Source: Anaerolineales bacterium UBA2232
GTDB lineage: Bacteria > Chloroflexota > Anaerolineae > UBA2200
Direction: 5' to 3'
DNA length: 9,400 bases
Assembly (NCBI GenBank): GCA_002348045.1
Contig: DDYO01000068.1
Coordinates: forward strand, 225-9,624
Below are positions 1-6,466 of this stretch, in pieces. The notes under the pieces were generated by a model, which was not told where the DNA came from, made no database searches, and saw only the letters and a list, made by a program, of their open reading frames with translations. Each line of letters begins with the position of its first letter. Position 1 is the stretch's first letter. Position numbers and translations under genes: made by a program.

Positions 1-917
1 CTCCGGCCGGCGACCCGGCGTCAGAGCAGAGCAGCGGAGACTTGGACCACATCGCCAACAGCGCTCAGGCTGCCGGCATCAAGGTCCTCTTCAGCGTGGT
101 GAAAGCGCCGGCTTGGGCTCGCCCCGCTGGCGATACCGATGAAGGCCCGCCGGTTGATCCCAACACTTATGCCGATTTCGTGCGGGCTCTGGCCACCCAT
201 TTCAAGGGGCGCGTGCAAGCCTATGAGATCTGGAATGAGCAGAACTTGTATTATGAGTGGGGTGGACAGGGGAACAAGTTGAGCGCGGCCAAGTACGTCG
301 CCTTGCTCAGGCCGGCCTACCAGGCCATCAAGGCTGTTGACCCTGGCGCGACAGTCATTTCGGGCGCCCTTACCCCCACTGGCTGGAACGACGGGAATAT
401 CGCCATCGATGACCGAGTGTATTTGCAGCAGATGTACGCGGCCGGGCTAAAGAACTACTGCGATGCCATCGGCGCCCACCCCAGCGGGTACAATAACCCG
501 CCGGATGCGGACTGGAGAACCTGGAATGACCCCGCGACGGGCGCGGCTAAGGGGCATCCAAGCTGGTACTTCCGCAACACCATGGAAGACTATCGCAACA
601 TCATGGTCGCCAACGGCGACAGCGGCAAGCGCATCTGGGTCACCGAGTTTGGCTGGGCGTCGGTGCAGGGCTTGGGAGTAGCGCCGGTTCAAGGATACGA
701 GTACGCTGCCGACAACACCGAAGAGGAACAGGCCCAGTTCATCGTGCGCGCCTACCAAATGGCCAAGAATTGGGGCTGGGTGGGCCCGATGTTCCTGTGG
801 AACCTGAACTTTGGACCGGTGAGCGGCGCCCGGGATGAGAAAGCCGCGTTTGGCATCGTGAGGCCGGATTGGAGCCCTCGTCAGTCATTTGCCGCGCTGG
901 CCAACATGCCCAAGTAG
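1..917 (+). CDS. Glycoside hydrolase-like protein (clan GH-A, GH39/GH5-like), 5' partial
   Basis: The reading frame is open from the first complete codon (position 3) to TAG at 915-917, so the true start lies upstream; the TTG at 42 is not a convincing start because the aligned paralogue at 1013-2404 continues well N-terminal of that point. About 304 residues are visible. Two motifs typical of retaining clan GH-A (TIM-barrel) glycosidases are present: IWNEQN with the presumed acid/base Glu at 237-239, and WVTEFGW with the presumed nucleophile Glu at 645-647. A conserved GAHPSGYNNPP stretch lies between them, and the protein ends ANMPK. The paralogue shares these landmarks in order (VWNEPN, GAHGAGF, LLEFGW, KDMPK). 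By family knowledge such proteins cleave or bind beta-linked polysaccharide, probably outside the cell, but the substrate cannot be read from sequence. Any signal peptide is outside the window. Family-level GH assignment is tentative; the fold and both Glu residues are better supported. Confidence 0.82.
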   Translation, partial: PAGDPASEQSSGDLDHIANSAQAAGIKVLFSVVKAPAWARPAGDTDEGPPVDPNTYADFVRALATHFKGRVQAYEIWNEQNLYYEWGGQGNKLSAAKYVALLRPAYQAIKAVDPGATVISGALTPTGWNDGNIAIDDRVYLQQMYAAGLKNYCDAIGAHPSGYNNPPDADWRTWNDPATGAAKGHPSWYFRNTMEDYRNIMVANGDSGKRIWVTEFGWASVQGLGVAPVQGYEYAADNTEEEQAQFIVRAYQMAKNWGWVGPMFLWNLNFGPVSGARDEKAAFGIVRPDWSPRQSFAALANMPK

Positions 918-936
918 TCTATCGCTGGCAAGGATG

Positions 937-976
937 AAACAGAGCACGGGGAGCCTTTCCCCGTGCTCTGTTTGTT
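937..976 (+). terminator. Intrinsic terminator after the first glycosidase gene
   Basis: A perfect 16-bp inverted repeat pairs 937-952 (AAACAGAGCACGGGGA) with 958-973 (TCCCCGTGCTCTGTTT) around a 5-nt loop GCCTT. The right arm ends in TTT and continues TTGTTG-like, a short U-run typical of rho-independent terminators. It begins 19 nt after the stop codon. The left arm starts with AAA, so on the other strand it also ends in T's and the element could work in both directions, although no opposing gene is visible. It should separate transcription of the two glycosidase paralogues. Confidence 0.85.
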
Positions 977-985
977 GCCAGCCGA

Positions 986-999
986 TGTGCATATGCACA
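986..999. promoter_or_regulatory. Perfect 14-bp palindrome, possible operator
   Basis: TGTGCATATGCACA equals its own reverse complement. It lies in the short gap between the upstream terminator and the second glycosidase gene, 13 nt before the GTG at 1013 and just upstream of the possible -35 at 1013. Its size and symmetry fit a site for a dimeric repressor or activator. No regulator gene is visible nearby. By chance, a 14-bp perfect palindrome is expected roughly once in 16 kb of random sequence, so its position is the main argument. Confidence 0.4.
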
Positions 1000-1012
1000 G
1001 AGGAAGGTTATA

Positions 1013-1042
1013 GTGACCGATCACAATTCACTTTGGTACAAT
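1013..1042 (+). promoter_or_regulatory. Possible extended -10 promoter for the second glycosidase gene
   Basis: TACAAT at 1037-1042 is preceded by TG plus one base (TGG at 1034-1036), an extended -10 element. GTGACC at 1013-1018 matches four of six bases of a -35 box at 18-bp spacing. If used, transcription would begin near 1049, downstream of the GTG at 1013, and translation would have to start further in, at the GTG at 1082. This conflicts with the good Shine-Dalgarno sequence before 1013, so at most one of the two readings is likely to be the main one. A weaker TATAGT at 1009-1014 has no good -35. Confidence 0.35.
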
Positions 1043-2404
1043 GCAGGCGTTCGGTGGGACGGCCACCCTATCGGCCTTGCCGTGCGGTTTCTGATCGTTC
1101 TTGGATTGCTCTCTTGTACAGCGTGCGCGCCAGCGGCTGCGACACCTTTGGCAGCCACGCGCACACCCCGGCCAACCTTCACCAGTACGGTACCCGCCGT
1201 GGAGGAAACGGCCACACTGGCTGCGACGGCTACGGCGGTCAGCACGTCATTGCCTACCGCGACCCCGGTGGTGCCAACGGCCACCCTCTCGCTTGCGACA
1301 GCGGTTCCGGCTACGGCAACATCGGTGCCCACCGCCCGGCCCACAACGCCAGTGGCCAAGTCATTCAAAATGAACTCGCCGGAGTATGGCATGCAGGCAT
1401 TCCTCTGGTGGCGGCCTGAAGTTGCCAGCCGGGACATGGGGATGATCAAGGAGGCGGGCTTCACGTGGGTCAAGCAGAACATCGGCTGGCGGGATGTGGA
1501 GGGGGCCAGCAAGGGCCACTATGACTGGAGCCGCGTGGACTGGATCGTGAACGAGTGCAACAAGCTGGGCCTGGACCTGCTCGTGAGGATTGACCACCAG
1601 CCCCAGTGGGCGGGAGGTAACTACCCCACCAACGGCCCACCCGACCGCCCAGCCGATCTGGGTGACTTTTTATACGTCATGGCCACTCGCTACAAGGGGC
1701 GCATCCGCGCCTATGAAGTGTGGAATGAACCGAACCTGGCTCGGGAATGGGCCGACCGTCGGCCCAATGCTACCCAGTATGTGGCCATGCTCAGGGAGGC
1801 CTACCGTCGCATCAAAGAGGCTGATCCTAACGCGATGGTGGTGAGCGCCGGTCTCTCCCCAACCACTGCCTGGGGAGACATCGCCACGCCTGACATGCAG
1901 TACCTGCGAGAAATCTATGCAGCAGGCGGGGCGGCTTACTTCGATGCCCTGGGAGCCCACGGCGCGGGATTCAAGGCGCCCCCCGAGATGAGCCCAGATG
2001 AAGTGGCCCAAAACCCGGCCTACAACAATGGAGAACTGGGGGCGGGTCGCGTCTACTGCTTCCGGCATGTGGAGGACCTGCGGCGCATCATGGTGGAGAG
2101 CGGGGATGCCAACAAGCAAATCGCGTTGCTGGAGTTCGGCTGGACCATCGATCCACGGCCCGATTCACCTTATCACTGGCACTCAATCCTCGACCCACAG
2201 TTGCAGGCCGACTATTTTGTGCGTGCTTATCGTTGGGCCAGGGAAAACTGGTCGCCCTGGATTGGCCTGATGAGCCTCATCTACATAGCTGATCCTGACT
2301 GGACAGCAAGTGATGAGCAGTATTGGTGGGCCATCTCGGAGCCGGGCTATCCCTACTTCCGAGCGCGGCCGGCCTACACCCGGCTCAAGGACATGCCCAA
2401 GTAG
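1013..2404 (+). CDS. Lipoprotein glycoside hydrolase-like protein (clan GH-A)
   Basis: The protein has 463 residues from GTG 1013. It has a hydrophobic stretch at residues 25-34 (RFLIVLGLLSC) ending in a lipobox-like LLSC with Cys35 (Cys38 is an alternative), suggesting export and lipid anchoring. Residues 39-117 are a Thr/Pro/Ala-rich linker. The catalytic-type domain runs from about 122 to 463, with presumed acid/base Glu239 in VWNEPN and presumed nucleophile Glu374 in LLEFGW, the clan GH-A pair. It is a diverged tandem copy of the gene ending at 917, and both end in MPK. The role is probably cell-surface polysaccharide hydrolysis or binding; substrate unknown. Start choice: AGGAAGG at 1001-1007 lies 5 nt before GTG 1013 and supports it, but GTG 1082 (codon 24) would give a more normal lipoprotein signal peptide beginning MRFLIVLG and would fit a promoter at 1013-1042. 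The product would then be 440 residues. The GH family (39 or 5-like) is uncertain. Confidence 0.85.
   Translation: MTDHNSLWYNAGVRWDGHPIGLAVRFLIVLGLLSCTACAPAAATPLAATRTPRPTFTSTVPAVEETATLAATATAVSTSLPTATPVVPTATLSLATAVPATATSVPTARPTTPVAKSFKMNSPEYGMQAFLWWRPEVASRDMGMIKEAGFTWVKQNIGWRDVEGASKGHYDWSRVDWIVNECNKLGLDLLVRIDHQPQWAGGNYPTNGPPDRPADLGDFLYVMATRYKGRIRAYEVWNEPNLAREWADRRPNATQYVAMLREAYRRIKEADPNAMVVSAGLSPTTAWGDIATPDMQYLREIYAAGGAAYFDALGAHGAGFKAPPEMSPDEVAQNPAYNNGELGAGRVYCFRHVEDLRRIMVESGDANKQIALLEFGWTIDPRPDSPYHWHSILDPQLQADYFVRAYRWARENWSPWIGLMSLIYIADPDWTASDEQYWWAISEPGYPYFRARPAYTRLKDMPK
1127..1363 (+). other. Low-complexity Thr/Pro/Ala linker coding segment
   Basis: This segment encodes residues 39-117 of the lipoprotein glycosidase, made almost only of Thr, Pro, Ala, Val and Ser with units such as TATA, PTATP and TARPTT. 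Such linkers commonly tether a surface domain at a distance from the membrane and may be glycosylated on Thr; that is family knowledge, not visible here. The GC-rich skewed composition also removes stops from other frames, which explains several long spurious open frames across it on both strands. Confidence 0.8.
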
Positions 2405-2411
2405 GCTCGCC

Positions 2412-2438
2412 GAGGTGATGACGCGCCTTTTTCTTTGA
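2412..2438 (+). terminator. Weak intrinsic terminator after the second glycosidase gene
   Basis: GAGGTG (2412-2417) can pair with CGCCTT (2424-2429), using two G-U pairs, around loop ATGACG. It is followed by a T-rich run through 2436 (TTTTTCTTT, counting from 2428). It starts 7 nt after the stop codon. The stem is short, so termination may be partial. Its T-run overlaps the start of the following promoter's -35 box. Confidence 0.5.
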
Positions 2439-2463
2439 CTGTGCTTTGTGTTTGCGATATACT
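2435..2463 (+). promoter_or_regulatory. Sigma-70-type promoter for murA-mreB
   Basis: TTGACT (2435-2440, five of six matches to the -35 consensus) and TATACT (2458-2463, five of six matches to the -10 consensus) are separated by 17 bp, the optimal spacing for a housekeeping sigma factor. Transcription would start near 2470, leaving a leader of about 135 nt before murA. Confidence 0.72.
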
Positions 2464-2469
2464 TCCTTC

Positions 2470-2604
2470 GCCTGGGGACGGGTGGCAGTGGAGGGCGTGC
2501 CAAGGTTGCTCGCAATACCAGGTCGACATCCCATTTTGGGGCAAGTGCTCTTGTGCAAGCCCAGCGTCCAGGTGGAAGTAGATAATGGTGCGTAGGACAA
2601 CACA
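2470..2604 (+). other. murA 5' leader with a 35-codon open frame
   Basis: This is the untranslated stretch between the predicted transcription start and murA. It contains an open frame from GTG 2488 to TAG 2593-2595 (35 codons), with GGGGA at 2474-2478 about 9 nt ahead. Its stop codon overlaps the AGGA that serves as the murA ribosome site. Small hairpins are possible (CCCA-TTT-TGGG near 2531-2540; CAAG-TGCT-CTTG near 2542-2553), but no recognised riboswitch or T-box motif is visible. Whether the short frame is translated cannot be judged; it resembles no family I know. Confidence 0.3.
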
Positions 2605-3855
2605 ATGCGCATCGTAGTCGATGGCGGCTACAAGCTGAACGGTGAGGTGCAGGTGGAGGGGGCCAAGAATGCCGCTCTGCCACTGTTGGCTGCTACCCTG
2701 CTCACCTCAGACGAGTGCTTACTGGAGAACCTGCCCGATATCGAAGATATCCGATGCATGGTCAGCCTACTGCGTACCCTTGGCGCGGAGGTGAGCGCAG
2801 AAGGGCCACGCAGTGTTCTGGTGCGGGCCAGGAACCTGGTTCAGCACATGGTGCCCGCCGAGTTGGCCACAAGGATGCGCGGCAGCTTTCTGGTAGTTGG
2901 CTCCCTTCTGGCCCGGTTGGGCCGGGCATCGACACCCCATCCTGGGGGATGCGCCATCGGCACCCGTCCGGTCAGCGTGGACCTGAAGGGTATGCAGTCC
3001 ATGGGCGCCACGCTCATCTGTGAGAACGGCGGCTACTTACTGGAAGCGCCCAGGCTGCGCGGGGAGCGGATCTCCCTGGACTATCCCAGCCATACCGGTA
3101 CCGAGAACCTGCTCCTGGCCGCATGCCTTGCCGAGGGTACGACGATCATTGAGAATGCTTCGGTAGAGCCCGAGGTGGCTGACCTGGCCAGCCTGTTGAA
3201 CTCCATGGGTGCGCGGATCTATGGTGTGGGAACGGGGATCTTGCAGGTCGAAGGAGTTCGTCGGTTGCACGGCGCTGTGCACCGTGTTATGCCGGACCGG
3301 CTGGAGGCCGGGACGTTCGCTGTTGCCGCCGCGATCACTTGCAGCAATATTACCATTCGCGGTCGCGTAGCGCGTTGTCTGGGCGCCATGACCAGCAAAC
3401 TCTCCGAGGCAGGCGTGTCAGTGAGCGCAGAGAGGGATGTGTATCACGTGAGTGGATGCAAGGAAATGTCGGCCGTGCATATCCAGACATTTCCATATCC
3501 TGGCTTCCCCACGGACCTACAGGCTCCTTTCGGGGCGCTAATGACGCAAGCGCACGGGCAGAGCTCGATCCATGAGACCATGTATGATGGGCGGTTATCC
3601 TATGTGGGAGAGCTGCGCAAGATGGGCGCAGAGATCAAGGTGGACAGACAGACCGCTTTAATCAACGGCCCGACGCGCTTGCAGGGCAGCGAGGTCCGCG
3701 CGCTGGATATCCGATCGGGGGCGGCGGTTATTCTGGCGGCTCTGGCGGCAGAGGGGCGCTCGACAATCACTGGCACCATCAACGTGGACCGGGGTTACCA
3801 GGGACTGGACGAGAAGCTTACGCAACTCGGTGCCAGGATCCAACGAATCGAGTAG
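2605..3855 (+). CDS. murA: UDP-N-acetylglucosamine 1-carboxyvinyltransferase
   Basis: This cytoplasmic enzyme transfers enolpyruvate from phosphoenolpyruvate to UDP-GlcNAc, the first committed step of peptidoglycan synthesis and the target of fosfomycin. The 416-residue length is normal for the family. Lys21-Asn22 in the VEGAKNAAL motif matches the conserved N-terminal substrate-binding pair. The catalytic loop reads [11 protein letters not shown] with nucleophile Cys116, so it is the fosfomycin-sensitive Cys type rather than the Asp variant. Downstream are HTGTENLL, the FPTDLQAPF motif carrying the conserved catalytic Asp, ETMYDGR, and the C-terminal [13 protein letters not shown] with its conserved Arg. 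ATG 2605 is preceded by AGGA at 2594-2597 with 7-nt spacing. It is the first gene of a two-gene unit, 13 nt before an MreB homologue, consistent with joint control of wall precursor supply and elongation. A second murA elsewhere in the genome cannot be excluded. The overall assignment is firm. Confidence 0.96.
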   Translation: MRIVVDGGYKLNGEVQVEGAKNAALPLLAATLLTSDECLLENLPDIEDIRCMVSLLRTLGAEVSAEGPRSVLVRARNLVQHMVPAELATRMRGSFLVVGSLLARLGRASTPHPGGCAIGTRPVSVDLKGMQSMGATLICENGGYLLEAPRLRGERISLDYPSHTGTENLLLAACLAEGTTIIENASVEPEVADLASLLNSMGARIYGVGTGILQVEGVRRLHGAVHRVMPDRLEAGTFAVAAAITCSNITIRGRVARCLGAMTSKLSEAGVSVSAERDVYHVSGCKEMSAVHIQTFPYPGFPTDLQAPFGALMTQAHGQSSIHETMYDGRLSYVGELRKMGAEIKVDRQTALINGPTRLQGSEVRALDIRSGAAVILAALAAEGRSTITGTINVDRGYQGLDEKLTQLGARIQRIE

Positions 3856-3868
3856 CCCAGGAGGCTGC

Positions 3869-4873
3869 ATGTTTGTCAAACAGATTGGCATAGATCTTGG
3901 CACAGTCAACGTGTTGGTGTTCGTCCGCGGCAAGGGCATCGTGCTGCGGGAGCCTTCGGTTGTCGCTGTGTCCGTCAACACCAATCGCATCGTGGCCGTG
4001 GGAGAGGAAGCTCGACAGATGCTGGGCAGGACTCCGGAGACCATCGAGGTTATCCGCCCGATGCGTGGCGGTGTGATCGCTGACTACCTAGTCACAGAAA
4101 ACATGCTGCGCTATTTCATCTCCAAGGTCGTGGGACGCATTCGCCTGGTACGGCCCGACGTCATGATCAGTGCCCCTGTTGGCGTCACGAGCGTCGAGAG
4201 CCGCGCGGTGCGCGAGGCGGCCGTACAGGCCGGCGCCCGATCTGCCTATCTCATTCCGGAGCCCCTCGCTGCTGCCCTGGGAGCGGGCCTTCCCATTCAC
4301 ACACCTACCGGCAACATGATTGTCAACATCGGAGGAGGGGCGACTGAGGCCGCGGTAATTGCTGTGAACGGCATCGTGGTTGCGAGTTCGGTTCGGGTTG
4401 GTGGATCCAAGATTGACGAATCTATTGCGACGTACATCAGACGCAAGTACAACCTGCTGATAGGAGACCAGACCTCCGAAGAGATCAAGATACAGATCGG
4501 AAGCGCGCTCCCGCTGGACCCGGAATTGCAGATGGATGTCCGTGGCCGAGATCAAGTCACGGGCCTGCCCAAGACGATCAGTATCACCTCGGGTGAGGTG
4601 ACGGAGGCCATTGTCGAGCCGCTAGCAGCTATCTCGGCCACCGTAAGATCGGTCCTGGAAAAGACACCCCCCGAGTTGGCTTCGGACATCATTGACCGCG
4701 GCATGGTAATGGCCGGTGGCGGAGCCCTGTTGCGTAACGTGGATCGTTTCCTAACCGAGGAGACGGGCGTTCCCTGCCATGTCGCCGAAGACCCCCTGGC
4801 CTGCACGGCGATCGGCGCGGGAAAAGCCCTGGAGCAATACAGCATTCTGAGGTACAGTCTGCCCACCGCATAG
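3869..4873 (+). CDS. mreB: MreB/Mbl-type bacterial actin, rod shape-determining protein
   Basis: This is a membrane-associated actin homologue that, by family knowledge, forms short ATP-dependent filaments guiding lateral wall synthesis. It has 334 residues from ATG 3869; AGGAGG at 3859-3864 is a near-perfect ribosome site with 4-nt spacing, so an in-frame start at 3830 inside murA is disfavoured. Motifs in order: phosphate-1 GIDLGTVN (7-14), [14 protein letters not shown] (21-34), [14 protein letters not shown] with the presumed catalytic Glu131, phosphate-2 VNIGGGATE (152-160), the RRKYNLLIG and [10 protein letters not shown] segments (191-213), and adenosine motif [11 protein letters not shown] (279-289). 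The phosphate-2 motif has Asn153 and Ala158 where DIGGGTTE is usual. The Asp is widely conserved in the actin/Hsp70 fold for metal and water positioning, so ATPase kinetics may be altered. No mreC or mreD follows. Pairing with murA recalls the murAA-mbl neighbourhood of Bacillus, so Mbl is an alternative name. MreB-family membership is secure. Confidence 0.93.
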   Translation: MFVKQIGIDLGTVNVLVFVRGKGIVLREPSVVAVSVNTNRIVAVGEEARQMLGRTPETIEVIRPMRGGVIADYLVTENMLRYFISKVVGRIRLVRPDVMISAPVGVTSVESRAVREAAVQAGARSAYLIPEPLAAALGAGLPIHTPTGNMIVNIGGGATEAAVIAVNGIVVASSVRVGGSKIDESIATYIRRKYNLLIGDQTSEEIKIQIGSALPLDPELQMDVRGRDQVTGLPKTISITSGEVTEAIVEPLAAISATVRSVLEKTPPELASDIIDRGMVMAGGGALLRNVDRFLTEETGVPCHVAEDPLACTAIGAGKALEQYSILRYSLPTA

Positions 4874-4900
4874 CCCAGTGCCAACTGAGCCAGCCGTGAG

Positions 4901-4942
4901 TGGAGGAGCGTCGGCATGTTCTTGCGCTCCTCCATTATGTAT
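4901..4942 (+). terminator. Putative terminator hairpin after mreB
   Basis: A perfect 10-bp inverted repeat pairs TGGAGGAGCG (4901-4910) with CGCTCCTCCA (4925-4934) across a 14-nt loop, 27 nt after the mreB stop. The trailing TTATGTATAAT is AT-rich but not a clean T-run, so it may be a leaky terminator or a transcript-stabilising hairpin. Its position at the end of the murA-mreB unit and before the next promoter favours termination. Confidence 0.5.
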
Positions 4943-4976
4943 AATGCCCCCGTCAGTGTGCGTGAGCGGCTACCGA

Positions 4977-5004
4977 TTGACAAAACTCCTGCTCGCGCTA
5001 TAAT
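4977..5004 (+). promoter_or_regulatory. Consensus sigma-70-type promoter for the export operon
   Basis: A full-consensus -35 TTGACA (4977-4982) and full-consensus -10 TATAAT (4999-5004) are separated by 16 bp, one short of optimal. Transcription would begin near 5011, giving a leader of about 50 nt. It is the best promoter match in the window and implies substantial basal expression unless a repressor acts; no clear operator symmetry overlaps it. Another TATAAT at 4940-4945 lacks a suitably spaced -35. Confidence 0.85.
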
Positions 5005-5062
5005 AGTTTTCATTGCTAAGTATTTCACGCTAACCTAACTATTGACGAGGGGCTTGCCGGGT

Positions 5063-6466
5063 ATGAAGAAGACACTGATCGTGTTGCTGATGGTGGCCAT
5101 TGTGCTGACGGCAGGGGTTGTTGCCTACCGCTATTGGCGGCAGCGGACGGCGGCAGCCGCCGTGGGACAAGTGGATACCGTGGCTGTGCGACGGGATACC
5201 ATCCTTGCCACCGTCAGCGCTTCTGGCAGCATGGCGCCGGCAGAGCGACGCAACCTGGGGTTTGCTGCCAGTGGAATCCTGGCGCGACTCAACGTCCAGC
5301 AAGGCGACACGGTGCAGGCGGGGCAAGAGCTGGCGCGTCTGGATACGCGCCAGTCGCAACTCAATGTTGATCAAGCGGTGGCCAATCTAGCCATCAGTGA
5401 GGCGCGCCTGGCCCAGACTCAAGCCGGCGCCCAGCCTGCCGACATCGCCGCCGCCGAGGCCGCCGTGGCCAGCGCGCAGGCAGCTTATGACTCGGCAAAG
5501 AACAAGCTGAACCTCCAGGACCGACAGCTGACCATTGCGGAGGCGGACCTCAAGCGGTCCGAGCTGACCTTACAGGAGGCTCAGTCGGCCTATGACCGTA
5601 TTGCCTGGCGTCCCGACGTGGGCATGCTGCCGCAATCTGGCGCTCTGGAGCGGGCAACCCTCGATTATCAAAGGGCCACAGCGAACTATCAACTGCAGAT
5701 CGGCAATATTGACGACACGGCTTTTATGGGTGCGGCCACGCAGCTGGCACAGGCCAAGGCTCAGCTGGAAAAGGTGCGGCGCTCTCCCACGCCTGAGGAT
5801 ATCGCCATTGCTCAAGCCCAAGTCCAGCAAGCACAGGCTTCGGTGGACCAGGCCAAACTGCGGCTCGATGATGGCATTATCACAGCCCCGTTTGCGGGGA
5901 TCGTTCTCTCCATTGGCCCTCAAGTCGGCGAAATGGTGAGCATGAATGCCTCCGTGATCGTATTGGGAGACCTCGATCGATTCTACCTGGATGCCAATGT
6001 GGACGAAACCGACGTCAGTCGCGTGCGCGTAGGCCAAGATGCTCTGATCACTTCTGACTCCTTTGCCGAACTGGGCCTACAAGGGAAGGTGACTAGGGTT
6101 GACCTGCTGGGCAAGGTTGCGCAGGGGGTTGTCAGCTATGGAGTGAGGATCGAGATTCAGGCCTCCGAGGCCATGCTGCTGCCAGGGATGACTGCCTTTG
6201 CCGACATAACGGTAGCGCGAAAGGAAGACGCCTTGATCGTGCCTAACCGGGCCATTCGCCGCGACAGCCGTGGCAACTACTATGTGGAAGTGGCGGCAGG
6301 GGGAGTGCTTGCTCAACGCACGGTGACCACTGGCCTGGGAAATGAGCAATTCACCGAGATTCTCGAAGGAGTGCGCGAGGGCGAGGAAGTAGTCGTATCG
6401 TCGGCGAACCGCAATATCCTGCAACAATTCGGTGGGGGGGCCTTTTTTGGGGGAACCAGTCGATGA
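5063..6466 (+). CDS. Membrane fusion/adaptor protein of a MacAB-type ABC exporter (HlyD/MacA family)
   Basis: The adaptor protein has 467 residues. The N-terminus [20 protein letters not shown] is one transmembrane or signal-anchor segment (about 4-22), with no lipobox seen. Next comes half of a biotinyl-lipoyl-like domain (about 65-94, with [17 protein letters not shown]), a long Ala/Gln-rich coiled-coil hairpin (about 97-268), the second lipoyl half ([24 protein letters not shown], 269-293), a beta-barrel (about 305-378), a membrane-proximal domain with LIVPNRAI (391-398), and a Gly/Phe-rich tail. Start: ATG 5063 gives a clean signal-anchor and has GAGGGG at 5047-5052; the in-frame TTG at 5042 would only add seven residues. 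Its stop overlaps the ATPase start (ATGA), so translation is probably coupled. By family knowledge it would bind the permeases on the outer membrane face and help expel a substrate; in a single-membrane cell no TolC partner is expected. Substrate unknown. Confidence 0.9.
   Translation: MKKTLIVLLMVAIVLTAGVVAYRYWRQRTAAAAVGQVDTVAVRRDTILATVSASGSMAPAERRNLGFAASGILARLNVQQGDTVQAGQELARLDTRQSQLNVDQAVANLAISEARLAQTQAGAQPADIAAAEAAVASAQAAYDSAKNKLNLQDRQLTIAEADLKRSELTLQEAQSAYDRIAWRPDVGMLPQSGALERATLDYQRATANYQLQIGNIDDTAFMGAATQLAQAKAQLEKVRRSPTPEDIAIAQAQVQQAQASVDQAKLRLDDGIITAPFAGIVLSIGPQVGEMVSMNASVIVLGDLDRFYLDANVDETDVSRVRVGQDALITSDSFAELGLQGKVTRVDLLGKVAQGVVSYGVRIEIQASEAMLLPGMTAFADITVARKEDALIVPNRAIRRDSRGNYYVEVAAGGVLAQRTVTTGLGNEQFTEILEGVREGEEVVVSSANRNILQQFGGGAFFGGTSR
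6434..6453 (+). other. Homopolymer cluster G7, T6, G5 at the adaptor/ATPase junction
   Basis: A run of seven G (6434-6440), then CC, six T (6443-6448) and five G (6449-6453) lies in the last codons of the adaptor gene, encoding the Gly/Phe-rich tail. A one-base gain here, or a -1 slip by the ribosome, moves reading into the ATPase frame, which has no stop from this point up to the ATG at 6463. The product would be an adaptor-ATPase fusion. Such tracts are prone to slippage and also to sequencing error. Confidence 0.6.

Noticed and set aside
42..44. TTG as the start of the first glycosidase gene
   Set aside because: The frame stays open to the window edge, no ribosome site precedes the TTG, and the paralogue's homologous domain begins about 60 residues further N-terminal.
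889..1512. Overlapping open frames on both strands across the start and linker of the lipoprotein glycosidase
   Set aside because: They arise from the skewed composition of the Thr/Pro/Ala linker, have no ribosome site or domain, and one spans the terminator hairpin.
2581..2586. GATAAT close to murA as an alternative promoter
   Set aside because: The only -35-like sequence (TTGTGC at 2551) is 24 bp away, and the promoter at 2435-2463 is far better.
3830..3868. Upstream in-frame start for mreB inside murA
   Set aside because: The added 13 residues ([13 protein letters not shown]) are not MreB-like, and a near-perfect AGGAGG precedes the ATG at 3869, where the family's usual N-terminus begins.
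4940..4945. TATAAT as a second promoter before the export operon
   Set aside because: No -35-like hexamer lies 15-19 bp upstream, the TG is directly adjacent rather than one base away, and it is in the tail of the mreB terminator hairpin.
5042..5062. TTG start adding seven residues to the adaptor
   Set aside because: ATG 5063 gives a normal MKKT signal-anchor start with GAGGGG upstream, whereas the TTG at 5042 has only AT-rich sequence before it.
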